Source of the DNA: Selaginella tamariscina
Taxonomy: Eukaryota; Streptophyta; Lycopodiopsida; Selaginellales; Selaginellaceae
DNA length: 64,000 nt
Direction of reading: 5' to 3'
Assembly (NCBI GenBank): GCA_003024785.1
Contig: PUQB01000052.1
Coordinates: forward strand, 390,535-454,534
The notes under the pieces are model-generated. The model was not told where the DNA came from. It searched no databases and saw only the letters and a program-made list of their open reading frames with translations. Both the position numbers and the translations under genes were made by a program. Shown one piece after another: positions 21,172 to 32,875 of this stretch; positions within the stretch are counted from its first letter, which is position 1, and the number at the start of each line of letters is the position of its first letter.

Positions 21172-21925
21172 CGGGCGGCGGGATTAATCCGGCCATTTCT
21201 TTTTCGCCTCTTTGAAGAAGTGGCGGGATTAATCCCGACCATCTCCGGGCAATGCTTCTCCGCCACTGAAAAAGAGTGGCGGGATTAATCCCGTCGATAA
21301 CCTTCTCAACTGATGAAGAGTTACCAGAATTTATTAGAAAGAGTTGTCGGCGGGATTAATCCCGCCAACCATTTTAGGAGGCAGGGAAGGGGTGGCGGGA
21401 TTAATCTCGCCACCACTTCCTGTTTTAAAGATTTGGGGACAGGATTTATCCCGAGATCTCTTTGAAATCATAGTTTTGGAGAGAGTTATGTGCGGTTTAA
21501 TCCCGCCACCCATTCCCCGTCGTAAGAATTGTGGGCGGGATTAATCCCGCCTTGGACTCCCTCCGACAAGGAAGAGCCGGCGGGATTAATCCCGCCTCTT
21601 CCTCCCGAGGAAGGGAGTCCGGCGGGATTAATCCCGCCGACTCTCCGGCGAGGAGTCGGCGGGATTAATCCCGCCGACTCTCCTCCGAAGGAGAGTCGGC
21701 GGGATTAATCCCGCCGGACTCCCCCGAGGAGGAAGAGGCGGCGGGATTAATCCCGCCGGACTCCAGGAGGAAGAGGCGCGGATTAATCCCGCCGACTCTC
21801 CTTGTCGGAGGGAGTCGGCGGGATTAATCCCGCCGACTCTCTCCGAAGGGGTTGAGTCGGCGGCGGGATTAATCCCGCCGACCGTTCCTCGTCGGAGGGA
21901 TTCGTGGGGGATTAATCCCGATCAG
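21172..21925. repeat. Palindrome array 2 (GGCGGGATTAATCCCGCC)
   Basis: About 17 copies of the array-1 palindrome, roughly a dozen with the exact GGGATTAATCCC core, spaced 35-75 bp. From 21540 on, copies are close to perfect. Their spacers (GACTCTCC, GAGGAGTC, GGACTCC, CTCCGAAGGAG) also form dyads, giving compound palindromes over 40 bp long near 21640-21720. The array lies in the inferred intron between 21007 and 22067, upstream of the plus-strand DUF7869-like gene, mirroring array 1. Confidence 0.9.
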
Positions 21926-22066
21926 TTGTATTAATCAAACATGAGATATTATCTCTAAACATAATTATGTATTATTGCATATGCATATTATTAAGTAACC
22001 GTAATTCAGATTTCTTAAAATATTGCATAAACAGATATCATAAATAATACAATTATTTATGTGCAG

Positions 22067-25000
22067 GACAATATGTTTAATACTGGAGATAAAGTATGTC
22101 TTCTTCGGAACAACGAGATAGTTGGCACTGGAACTGTGGAAGTTCGAGATAATAATGCATCATGTCACAATATTTCCCAAGGATCTTGTGTGTACGTATG
22201 GGTGAACACCATTTACAAGCATGTTGAGGTTCTGGGAATGGAATTTGAGGAGGGTTCTCCTGTATTGTGGAATTTGGATGAAGTCAAGGCTGACACAAAT
22301 ATGCAGAGTCACAAACAAATAGTAGCACGAGTTTACCAGATGATGGCTTGCCTGCTGTAATGGATGAGGTGATTCTCTTTCTTCGTGAGATTGAAGTCGG
22401 AAGAGGCATCATCACAGCTATAAATCCAATGGAAGCAGTGTCAGAAGAGAAACTAGGGTCCGACTTCGTGGGTGTAGTTGTGACAGAGGTTTCACCTAAT
22501 GGCACATTGTATCCTGGATCCCTCGTGAGGTGGCGAACATCTGAATTAAGACAAGATGGTTCAACATATTCTGGGTTGGATTTCAATAATAACAACCCGG
22601 AAGAACAACTCATATTTGAAGAGGTTCCTTGCATTGGTCCTATTGTAAGAAAAAGGCGATTCATGGGTTGTAGATCTTCCCCTGCAAGTTTCAGCAAGAG
22701 GGTAAATGGATCCTACATCTTCCGAAAGTGTTACGAGCATTTCCACGATTGACTGTTGCAAGAAGAAGTGTTGTCAGATGGCAGACCGGAATGAAATTAC
22801 CCAATTAGACATGTCTTTCGTATGCTCACCCAAAAGCAAAGGCATGAGTTTGTATATGCTGCACTAACTGGGTGTATTGGGAATGGCCTCGGACACAGGT
22901 TATCAGAGTACATCCATGGTATTTAATAAGGTGGCATCTGCTTCAAAGCTTGGTACAGTATATACGGGATCCCAAAGACCACGTTCTACCGTCGGAGGAT
23001 GAGTGGCTAGATGGAGCGCGAACCTCAGTTCATGGGAACACTGCTTGGTCAAAACCCGCTCTCACATCATGGCAGCCATAGAGATACTCAAGGCTTTTGT
23101 GGAAGCAAATGCAGACAGGATGCCTCACAAATGCCGAACCACAAATGCAGGGGTCAGGGAAATCTCAAGGTTTTACCTTCAATCTACACTCAATTGAAAC
23201 TGTGTGAACATGTGAACAAGTGCCTCAGTTTGATGGGGCTCCAAGCAATCTGCACTGGTACCTTCACAACATATGGAATACTCATTTTAAGGATGTGGAG
23301 ATTGCAAAACACTCTGCTTTTCTAAGTGTGACACTTGTACATCATTGAAGGCTGCAGAGGCTTGTGCAAAACCTTGGTGAGATCACTACCATTCAAAGGA
23401 AGATGGAGGCCCACATGATTGCACAACAAACTTGTCGTCTCAGTACTATGCACACCATGCTTTCTGTATCAGCCCATCAGATACCTGTGCTTGATCCATG
23501 ACAAGATGGATCATTCAAAGACAGCATTCCAAAGCTCTTTGCAACACCAAAGTGCCTTGGAAATGTCATGAAACTTCGATTTCTTTAACAGGTGTGCTAA
23601 CATGGACACGGTTGTGAGTCATATGGAACTTTTCACTTCCACATTGGTCTAGCGACTCCAATTTCACTATTGGGTCGTTAGCCATGTGTTTCAGAAACCT
23701 TGAAGCCCACTCACAGACAAGTCCTATCAGTGATCTCAAAGTGAAGAAACAAACTTCAACCTTTACATAATGCTCTCATGAACACGTCTGCACTTGAGGC
23801 TACTTGGAATATAGAGGCATTGTCAGCAACCTGCACAAAAAACAGATGGCCCTGTTGAGAGTTCAGGTTCAGTGGAGGGATCTAGCTCAAATAGTGTACA
23901 TGTGTCCTCAACATCAAATAAGCTTCCTCGTCATTTGCTTTAAGATGGATAATTGTGCAGGCGAGAACAAAAATAAGGTAAATCATTTTACTAAGGGTTT
24001 CTCAAGCTCATACTTACTTTTATTTTCTAGATATGTGCTAGCATACTGTCAATGCTTTTGCCAAAGTGTGTTTGAAACAATCACGCTCAGTTTCCTTTGG
24101 TTGGTCACACTCATGAAGATATTGATGCGTTCTTCAGCAAGGTCTCCAACTCTACAAAAAGGACAAGTGCACTTACCTTACCGCATATGATGAATCTTTT
24201 TGAAAATTGCATCTCCAAAAAAAGTTTGCTTTGCTTGTGACTGAGGTGCCGACTTCAAAAATTTCTCAAGGAGTATTAAAAAGGGAGTGATTCTTTAGTT
24301 GGACCTTGTGCCGCTACAATTCTTTTTCTCCATACGAGATGGTATACCTATTATGCAGTACAAGTTAGGCATCAGAGCAGGAGTGGTTACCGAAAGAGGG
24401 CTTAATGCTCTTCAAAGTGGAGAGGATGAAAGCCACTTCTCCCAGAAGGAAACCAGACCCTATTCCATTGAGTGCCCAGCTCAAGGAACAAGAGGTTATT
24501 ATTGATGGCATCAAAAATATGTGGCATGGGTTCAAAATCGATGCCAAAGAATTCTGATAAGGCAACTGGTTACTCAGAACTATATAAGCATGTGGTCAAC
24601 TATTGGAGACTGTTGTTCGAAGTTGGAAGGCCTACTATCACAAGTACAGAATTGCAACACCCTTTCTGCCTAAAACAAGGTGGCGAGAGATTGAAATGAC
24701 ATCACTGAGCACAGACGACATAGAAGCCAGTAGTGATGTGGAAGTGCAAACCCACACTTTGTTGGACAAAGGAACCAAAAACCTAAAGCATACTTTGATT
24801 GCTGCAAGGATCTTCAAAAACTAATGATGGTTCTCATTACTCCAGATGCGTCATATAATCAGCCTATTTGGATGGGTCAAATTATCGAACACCTGAAGTA
24901 ATCACAAAAATAGTATGTTAAGGTTGCATGGTTCAAACCAAACAAAAAAGGCGACACGAGAAGGAGAGCGAAAATAATGGATGCCTAGAGAAACATGGTC

Positions 25001-25116
25001 TCCCAATCAAAAACCGCATGTTTTATAATGTTAAATCCATTCGATATGGGTGGATCAAGAGCGTTGAAAAGTCACGATTAACAAACTGCAAGGAATGTAT
25101 GTTTTCTGAAGCTTAA
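22067..25116 (+). pseudogene. Decayed DUF7869-like (transposase-like) protein
   Basis: Starts after the acceptor at 22066; the first ATG is at 22073. The N-terminal segment (22073-22352), with IVGTGTVEVRDNNASCHNIS, resembles DUF8039-type domains of plant mobile-element proteins, and a second similar unit follows at 22370-22570. Further on, NADRMPHKCRTTNAG and EISRF (23110-23170), then KMDNCAGENKNK (23943-23980) and a shifted GHTHEDIDAFFSKVSN (about 24095-24150), match the DUF7869 signature (DNC.RENKN ... VGHTHEDID), whose acidic and His residues suggest a DDE-like nuclease fold. Continuity is lost at many frameshifts and stops. A Lys-rich end is at 25116. Family assignment is from memory of the motif pattern. 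Confidence 0.6.
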
Positions 25117-25578
25117 AGCAATTACAAATTATAAAATATCATATATTTAATATTCATAATTATTATAAACTCTTTAATATAGTACAAATTGTATACTTAA
25201 CTATATAAATTAAAAATGATATGGAAGATTGACTATATTATTATAGGATTTTATATATATATTATTACTACTACAATTTTAATTAATAATTATATTTAAT
25301 ATTAATTTTAATAACAACATCATATTTATATAATGTACCTCTTATGCTCTTCCTTAATTGTTATATTAGGCATATATTATATAATTTAATACATTCTACT
25401 TTTTAATGTTATTAATTTTTGTTCAATGAATGCTATAATTTTAAAGGGTAGAATACAAATAGAATATTCTAAAGAATATTCTCTTTTCAAACATATATTC
25501 TAAAGAATATTCCTTTAATATTAAAAATGCTAATTAAATAGCTAAAAATTGCTAATTATTAGGAAATGGGACTATAGC
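25117..25578. other. AT-rich right subterminal region
   Basis: Very AT-rich. Three AGAATATTC/GAATATTCT palindromic motifs (25460-25515) mirror those near 11140-11180 at the left end. Confidence 0.5.
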
Positions 25579-25599
25579 CATGCCCATTTTAGTTACAAC
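25579..25599 (-). repeat. Right terminal inverted repeat
   Basis: The reverse complement reads GTTGTAACTAAA, then A, then TGGGCATG, pairing with 10986-11006 with one mismatch. Gypsy A sequence resumes at 25600. Confidence 0.7.
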
Positions 25600-25699
25600 T
25601 TATATTTCCCTATTCTTGGATTTCAAGATTCCCTTGTGTGAATGATCCTGTCGATGTTTTCAGAAGATTTTGCGTACGTTTACCCGCCATGTTGACACG

Positions 25700-27130
25700 T
25701 GCTTTTCCATGTCTTGTTCCAACTTTCAATTGAGATCGTATTCTGGGTTGTTGTTCAATTCGTGTTCACTTCCGCTATGCAATTTGTGTTCTGGTTTGTT
25801 ATGCATTTCTGTTTCCGATTTGTTGTGCAATTCGTATTTCGGGTCGTCGTCAAGATCATCCTTTGGCTTGTTGGAGGTATTATTTTGTATGCGATTTGTA
25901 TTCGTTGAAGTAGGACTCATGTTATATCATCGATAAGAGTGACGGTATTGTTAACTCGTATATCAGCAATAATGTATGGTCCATACCATTTGGGATTTAG
26001 ACTTGTGTCCGATGGGTCGGAGATTTCCTCAATAGTGCCATACCATTTCTCCAATTCGGAATATGGGTTGTCGTTGTACTCTTCGTAGTCAATCGTGCCA
26101 TGCCTTAATACGTGTTTGTATTACTTGTATGTTGAAGATTGTTTGCAATCGTTTCTCGTCAAGCTTTTTGAGTTGTAATAATCATTGTTTAACTTGTTCT
26201 GGTTCTCCAATGTTGTATTCAAGTGACATCCGTAATGATGGTATGATATACTCAATAGGCGTAATGGCTTCTAATTTGTATGTAAATTGAAATGGTTGTA
26301 AACTTTGTTGCGACTTTATATGTAGTACGGTTATGTCCATATATCCCAATTTTGCGATTCATGTTCATATCTCTATCTTGGTCAATACGGTCTTCAATAT
26401 TTGTTGTAGCTTCTGCTTGTCCATTGCCTTGTGGATAATACACCGTGGAGACGTAATGCTTTACTAAGTATTCGTTGCAAAGTACTTTGATGACGTTGTT
26501 AACAAATGAGTTCCTTGGTCACTGATAAGTTCCATGGAGCACCAAATCGTACTACAATATTTTCGTAGATAAACTTGGCAAACAAGTGCTATGTAGCAAT
26601 CCCGTAATGCTATAGCTTCCGCATATTTAATAACGTAACCGTGAGTACCAATATATATTGATTCCTCTTGCTGCTTTTAGGATTGATTGGTCCCATAAAA
26701 TCCATTCCCCATTTCATAAATGGAGCTAATGGTTCTGTTGGATGTAGTGGTTGAACTTGATGATGTGGAGCTGGTTCATGTTTGTTATACTTTAAACATT
26801 TTTGACAATATTATAGCATCTTTGAATAACGTAGGCCACCATAATCTAGATTGTAGTATTTTGCGTGCTGTTAACGTCCATGCAAAGTGTCCACCGTGTT
26901 CACCTGAGTGGGCTTATTGTAATACGAGCTGAACTTCCTCCATTGGCACCCATTTCCTTAAGACTTCATCCCTTACCCTCTTGTATAGTATACCTAATAT
27001 CATGCAGTATGGTTTGGATCGTAAGACGAGTTGTTTGCGTTGTTGTGTGGTTGCATATTGTCTGTGCTATCTGGTGGTTAAAAAGTGTTTAATATCTTGT
27101 AGATATCCTTTGTGATTGTAGTGTTTTTGA
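25700..27130 (-). pseudogene. Gypsy A integrase
   Basis: Minus-strand fragments. The DNA-strand-transfer core start is clear near 26690-26790 (PLHPTEPLAPFMKWGMDFMG, where the Asp is the first catalytic acid), preceded by a zinc-binding-type CLKYNKHEPAP segment. A later THLLTT/GNGQAEATTN segment near 26400-26520 corresponds to the G.Q.E core end. The C-terminal tail (25726-25920) is Asn/Asp/Lys/His-rich with HNKPEH/HNKSET repeats. Many stops. Confidence 0.8.
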
Positions 27131-27199
27131 AATAAACTAGCATCTGGTATTCATCTTCACTCCGACACCTTCTTCTTCATACGTAATACGGCTTAAGAA

Positions 27200-28540
27200 A
27201 TCAGCTTGTTGATGTAGTTTGCCTGGTTTGTGGATAATTTGAAAGTCGAACTCCTACAAGAGTAAGAACTAGTGTACTAATCTTCCTTCTAGCTTGGTCT
27301 TGCTTAATAAGTGTATAAGAGCTTGATGATCGACAATGAATTTGACTTCATTTGCTAGCAGATAATGCTGAAATTTCTTGGCTGCATAGACCATTCCGAG
27401 TGCTTCCTTTTCCGTATCGTGTAGTTTTCTTCTGCAGGTGCTAACCGTCAACTTGCGTAATATAATGGACGTTCTTTTCTGTCTTCTTGGTTTTGTGTTA
27501 ATATGCATCCGATAGCGTGTATGACAATGCGTCCACTTGTACATGAAATTCTTGTCTCCAATTTGGGCTAGCTAGAATGGGAACCTTCATTAATGCTTGC
27601 TTGAACGTGTTAAAGCTCTATTTACATTGCGGATCCATTTGAATGGTTGTTGTTTTCCTTAAGGTATAGTTAATGGTTTCGCTATTGCTGCATAGTTTTT
27701 TGATGAATCATCGATGATATCTCATTTTTCCAAGGAGCCTTCGTCCTCCGCTTACATCTTTAGGAGGTTGCATTGTTTGTATTACTTTGACTTTATCTTG
27801 GTCCACCATTATTCATCTTTGCATATAATATGCCCGAGTAGGACTCCTGATTTTACAGAAAATATGCACTTCTCCAAATTAAGAGCTATATTGTTTAATC
27901 GGCATTTCCCAAAACACTTTGTTAATAGTCTAGGTGTTCGTCTTGTGTTCCTTAGATGCTAAATTATCCAAGAAACTTTCATAAATGTGGTCAGATAATC
28001 CCGGAATGTTTTATTAACCAAACGTTGGAAGGTAAATGGTGCATTACATAACCCAAAAGGCATAACTCGATACGCATATGTACCCCAAGGACTAACGAAT
28101 GCTGTTTTTGTTGATCTGCTAGGTCCACTTGTACTTGGTTGTATCCTGAAAATCGTTCAGAAAGGAATACATTTCGTGTCCTACTACCGTATCAAACAAT
28201 TCTTTTGTGAAGGGTATTGGGTATGTATCCCGCCTTGTTACATCGTTCAATTTCTTATAATTGATGCAGATACGCAATTTGCCATTTTTCTTTGGTACTA
28301 CAACAATTGGTGATAACCATTGCGGGTTTTCGATTGGATAAATGAATCCAGCTTGTGATAACTTGTCCACTTCTTCTTTAACTTTTGCCAGGAATGTTGG
28401 ATTCATACGGTATGCTTGCTGTTTCTTAGGGACTACATGTGGTAGTGATTCTATCTTATGGGTACAAATTGTTTGGTGGAACTCCCTTGAGATCTTCGTA
28501 ATTCCAAGTAAAGACATTTGCATTTTGACATAGTACATTT
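27200..28540 (-). pseudogene. Gypsy A reverse transcriptase and RNase H
   Basis: RT at 28538-27700: YRMNP, GFIYPIENPQWLSPIVVVPK, KLRICINYKKLNDVT and HEMYSFLN fit the gypsy RT palm. The catalytic YLDD region near 27990 is degenerate. RNase H at 27550-27200: LHDTEKEALGMVYAAKKF, HYLLANEVKFIVDHQAL, then EFDFQIIHKPGKLHQQADFL. Stops and shifts between 27700 and 28119 disable it. Confidence 0.85.
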
Positions 28541-28569
28541 ATCAGTTATTTTCGGTATTCCGGTTTGAG

Positions 28570-29190
28570 ATCAACTGCTATTTGTACTTTCTTGGTCCAT
28601 ATTCACTTGTTTTAATTTCTACTTCTTCAGTTTTCTCATTACTCATAATTTTCAGTTTCTGTTGAGTTCGTGTTCTTTGTTCATGCTTTGTTTCGAATTG
28701 TAGTTGTTGTTGCGTGGATTGTTTGAACTTATCAGTCAGTCCGAAAATGTCCATATGTTGCTGCTGTTGATCATTAGTAGTCATCTTTTCTTTGCTATCC
28801 TCTTCTGGTGTCATTTGATATAAATCAACTTGTGCTATCTTTACGAGTTCTAGGTTGTTTTCGAAAAGGAGTTTTTCTTCTTCCGTGTTTAAGGCGTAAT
28901 GCCAGTCGAAATCCTTCATTTGTAATGGTTGAGTTGGTTGTTCGATTAGCTTTTTTGTTGTGTTCTAACGACTACTTCTTGTCCATGCTTATATAGTACC
29001 ATTTCGTCGTTCTTCCAATTATGTTGTACTTTTGCATCTCTTAACCAAGGTCTTCCCAGTAATATTTAGTATGGTTTTCTCATTTGCTCAATATGTAGTA
29101 CGACCAAAGACACCTTAAACTTGATCCCTGCAATTTCTATACATACAGATCTGATTATACCAACGGGTCTGACTTTTCTCTGGTTAGCCA
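28570..29190 (-). pseudogene. Gypsy A retropepsin region
   Basis: Near 29060-28980 the minus strand reads ILLGRPWLRDAKVQHNW, the conserved end of plant gypsy aspartic proteases, preceded by VSLVVLHIEQ (29110). I do not see the catalytic D[ST]G clearly. The following 28919-28578 frame is Gln/Glu-rich linker sequence. Confidence 0.65.
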
Positions 29191-29191
29191 T

Positions 29192-31320
29192 TCATACCAA
29201 GAATGGAGCGTTTTCTATGGGCCCTAAACCCAATTCTTTGCAAGTTTGCTCTTCAATTATATTGGGTATGTTTTGGATGTTGTTCTTGCCAATTCGAGTT
29301 GTACTCATTGGTACTTCTTCATCCCAATCCTTTTTGTCTCTAAAAACTTCGGTGGTATTCACTCCAACTTGATTGGTGTCAGTTTGGATGTTGCTGAAGT
29401 CCAAAGCATTTGTTATCTGTGTTCGTAAAAATGGTGTTAAGGTCAGTAACTCTTCTATAGTTAATTGTACAAGTTGTTGCAGAATAACGGCGACAATACG
29501 ATCTCCAAGTGGTATTGCTGACGTGGATTGCTGTGAATGCATGCTCGCTTCATTAGGCATAGAGTCTTGATTTTCTTCTTGTTGTATTTTCTGAATTTGA
29601 TCAGCCACTCTTTGTACTGTAGCCTTCTCTTTCTCCCAATTCTTGCGTATTGGCTCTTCTTTGTTTGGCTCTACCCATACTCATTTAGCTCGTGTTACTG
29701 CATACGTCTCCATTGAGGGTAATTCTGTATCTTCTTCCCATTTGCACTTGTAATTTTGTTTTTCATGGTCATTCTCTAGATCATTTTCTTGTTGGACTTT
29801 AATTCTCCGTGTCGCTGGTTCAGTGGGTGATGTTCATGTGTTGAATTCTCGTTGTGGACATTCTGGTGAATAATGTCCCATCTCTCCACATGTGTAGCAG
29901 CGAACATTGTTGAGTCGATTGGATTCAGTAGAATAGTACCCTTTCTCTCCACATCTGAAACATGTCACATTTGGATTCGGACCTCGTAGTGCTAGTGGAG
30001 GTGGTATTAGTGATAATAAAGATGGTCATGTTTGTGCTGGGGCTAGTAACAAAGATTGTCCCCCTCGTGGTATCTCCGTATTGTTGCCTTGTCGATAGAA
30101 TGCTCTAGATTCACGGGAAATCTCCTTCCATTGTCGTTTCCTTATTCCCCATTATATGATCTTTGTGGATAATCGTATGGATTAGTATTTCATGATTGTG
30201 AATAGTCATATGGGTTCGCATTCCTGGTGTTGTCCCATCTAGGTGGTGGTGGTGGAAAACCCTCAATGCGTCCAATCATTGATTGGGGTTTATATCCCAC
30301 ACTTTGACATTGCCTTGCTTCATGTCCTATTCTCCACACATTTAACACTTGTCATTTTTGCATGTTGTGCAAAATATTGCTTTAATTCTTGGCTGTATCT
30401 CGTTCTCCTTCCGGTATTGCCTTTTTGTTTCTCATTCATCATCATCTACGTATCTTGAAGGTATCAATATTTCAAGTTGTTTTGCTTCTTTGATTGTATC
30501 ACTTAATTCATGCGGTTTTATCAATCGTACTTGAGGTTATAAGTTATCCCGTAGTCCGTTAATATACCATTTCCTTACCAATTTATCATTGACATCTCCC
30601 ACCTCGCAGTGGTTGTATATTCTCCAGAACCTTCATTTGTAATCTTCCACCGCCTCCGTAGGACCTTGCCGTATTTTCTTGTAACTATACTGTCGGGTCT
30701 CGTTTGCAATATTTACGCACATAGTAATTCCTAAATAGTACAAGTAGTGTATTGTACTTATCGATTGTGATGACAATTTCTTAATACCAATCGCTAGCAT
30801 CTCCCTTCAGCGTAAATGGAAATATTCGCAGCTTTTCGTATTCATCCTTGATTTCGTTAGCTTCACATGCCTTCTCAAATTGTTGTATATGGCAAGTCAT
30901 ATCTCGTTCTCTAGACCTGAAAAGGTAAATGGTATGACCTTCCCCATAATTGTTAGTATTCCCATTTCGTCAAGTACTTCTACTGACAACAGATCCTAGT
31001 TTCCTTGCGTTGGTGTGTGTCGCTCGTGATCGTCACTTTCCTGATTGTTGTCCTCTTCCTTTATAACCTTGTCATACTTCGTCGTTTGTTGCTCCTCCCA
31101 TCGAGCTTCAATTCGTTCATTCCTTCTATATTCCTCACGCTCCTCAATCCTCTTTTGGGTCTTTATTACTACTTGTCGTCGTAAGTATCGCTCCTCGCAC
31201 TCTCTTACTATATCTGTCTTATCTCTTCATATCGTTGACGTTCTGCAAGAATACATCGATAATCATCCATTCACTTACTACTAGATGTTGCAATCCATTC
31301 TCATGCGGTCTTTATTGAGC
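29192..31320 (-). pseudogene. Gypsy A gag
   Basis: Near 29965-29875 two zinc knuckles lie in tandem: CFRCGEKGYYSTES (His and last Cys lost) and CYTCGEMGHYSPEC (intact CX2CX4HX4C). A third, frame-broken one lies near 30340. Upstream (30500-31320) are short frames of the capsid-like part. A 138-residue open frame 29608-29192 is Gln/Thr-rich and joins gag to protease. Confidence 0.75.
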
Positions 31321-31430
31321 GTTCTTCCGTCTCTATAATTTCTCTTCAAACTCCAACACTTATTTGGGTATCCATCTACCCATCCTGGTACATTTTATAA
31401 ACACATTGTTAGTTACTTACTAATACAACC

Positions 31431-31448
31431 ATCCCTCCGTGGTCGCCA
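31431..31448 (-). other. Primer binding site of gypsy A
   Basis: On the minus strand, two bases after the LTR terminus, reads TGGCGACCACGGAGGGAT. TGG start and position fit a tRNA 3'-end complement; I have not identified the tRNA. Confidence 0.6.
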
Positions 31449-31450
31449 TA

Positions 31451-31850
31451 TGTTGAACATAGAAAATCCTACTAACTAAACATAGTAGTGAACAAACCCG
31501 TATTAAGAGTCAAACGGAATAAGATAAAGAAGAAATAATAAACATATCAGAGTTCAAAAGGTCAGGAATGGGTAAGAATGGCAAGGTGTGTAACAGTAGC
31601 AATACTACAGATCCCGTCACAGTACTGAGAAATGAATAGTAAACATCAAAACAGTAAGACAAGTCATAGATAATCATATAGAGAGTGAAAGGAAACTTAT
31701 ATTATGTCCGTGCATAACACATGATACAAAATTACAGTATATTGGGACACCTTTTTAGTCCTAATCTAATCTATTTATATCCGTACTCTTGTCCCATACT
31801 AGCAGTTATAATAACTACCTTTAGCCTTATCCATTTAGTTACTGTAACTC
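31451..31850 (-). repeat. 5' LTR of gypsy A, truncated
   Basis: Aligns with 8236 to about 8650, beginning TGTTGAACATAG on the plus strand. Around 31850 the match stops inside a CTCCCTCTCTC run and the sequence becomes copy 2 of the duplicated block. The outer ~115 bp, including the transcription-start side, are missing. Confidence 0.85.
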
Positions 31851-32084
31851 CCTCTCTCTCTTATATATATATGGAGGTATGTATGTATGATGTATAACAT
31901 TGTCTATGGGTATGCACACGCTTTGTGGCATATATACGTCATATACATATGTAATATATGTCCATATGTGTGTGTGTCTGTGTGCTACTATAGATCAAGC
32001 AATGAGACACAGGCATATCGTTTAGAGGTGAAGATGTCAGGAATCGAATCCAATGGGAAAACCACTACAGTGCACGCACGTGTG

Positions 32085-32440
32085 TGTTATACCTGGCTTC
32101 AATTGCTTCTTTGAGGCCCCAGTCCTGGCGTTCATGATCATGAGTGTGACATGGTCCTATTAAACGCGAAGTTTGCTTCCCCTGTCTAGTTGCATTGGGA
32201 CCTATATATATTGTGCATGTGCATGTGCATGTGTGTGTGTGATTTATACTAGAGCTCGATCTCTTCTTTGCATATTTGTATGAATATAGGCTATAGCTAT
32301 AATGCTTCTAATACTCAGTTTAAGAAGCAAACACACACATATGTATGTATACGCCTATGTGTACGTTTGACGTACCAAGTAACACTCTTGCATGCCCAAT
32401 CCATTCTTGTGACCAAACCATGAACTTGTCAAGTTCATGA
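32085..32440 (-). pseudogene. Exon-like blocks of an unrecognised gene (copy 2)
   Basis: The block ending at about 32093 before GTATAA keeps THDHERQDWGLKEAIE as in copy 1. The other block (32375-32440) has lost about 100 bp relative to copy 1. Confidence 0.45.
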
Positions 32441-32832
32441 CTCATGTAAGTGTATGTGTGTGTGTCTATATGTGTATGTACTTGATTTGTTGCTCTAATC
32501 ACAAAATAAGCACACATGCTAAACTTTAAAACTATAATATAATTTCATAAATTCATTATAAATGTTAAAATCGTATTTCAAACATAAACTTAGTGTCATT
32601 ATATAAACTACGTTAGAATACACATCTCTCTCTCCTCTCTCTCTCTCACACACACACACACATCACCTGTATACATTGTGCATATACGTAATAAAGTATA
32701 ATGTGTATATACGTTAATTTTATATGTAATACATAATATAAAACACAATATATATGTTAACACTATAACTTAATAAACATTATGCGTGTGTGTATAACGT
32801 GTATATATGTGCGTGCGTGTGTGTATAACGTG

Positions 32833-32873
<41 letters not shown>

Positions 32874-32875
32874 AC

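Larger units (their letters stand above)
10986..25599. mobile_element. Candidate 14.6-kb TIR element with cargo genes
   Basis: Its ends are 21-bp inverted repeats (10986-11006 and 25579-25599) with one mismatch. It interrupts gypsy A exactly where the rest of that element is continuous on both sides. Content: decayed HAD-like and ParB/methyltransferase-like genes on the minus strand, palindrome array 1, CA/TA repeat block, telomere-like motifs, AT-rich inverted repeats, a leader exon, palindrome array 2, and a decayed DUF7869-like gene on the plus strand. TTAT occurs next to both ends, but 5 bp away on the left, so no clean target-site duplication is demonstrated. Which protein, if any, moved it is inference; the DUF7869-like one is the best candidate. 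Confidence 0.6.
8236..31850 (-). mobile_element. Ty3/gypsy element 'gypsy A', split by a 14.6-kb insertion
   Basis: Minus-strand LTR retrotransposon. In transcription order: truncated 5' LTR (31850-31451), primer binding site (31448-31431), gag with zinc knuckles, retropepsin, RT, RNase H, integrase (to about 25700), then an accessory ORF region (10833-8900), polypurine tract and 3' LTR (8749-8236). The domain order integrase-last in pol defines Ty3/gypsy. Sequence 10986-25599 lies between integrase and the accessory ORFs. Without it the element is about 9.0 kb, a usual length. All coding parts have stops or frameshifts. The outer ~115 bp of the 5' LTR are missing. Confidence 0.85.

Noticed and set aside
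16500..21900. E2F-type promoter sites (TTTCCCGCC) in the palindromes
   Set aside because: The half-site AATCCCGCC differs from the E2F consensus in the T-run. The symmetry of the 18-mer is better explained by another dimeric factor or a hairpin.
16141..21925. CRISPR-like array
   Set aside because: Spacing is irregular, spacers are themselves repeated or inverted, the repeats are perfect palindromes, and the setting is a plant genome without cas genes.
10975..25610. TTAT as a target-site duplication of the 14.6-kb element
   Set aside because: TTAT touches the right end but is five bases away from the left end. A 4-bp match in AT-rich DNA is not evidence.
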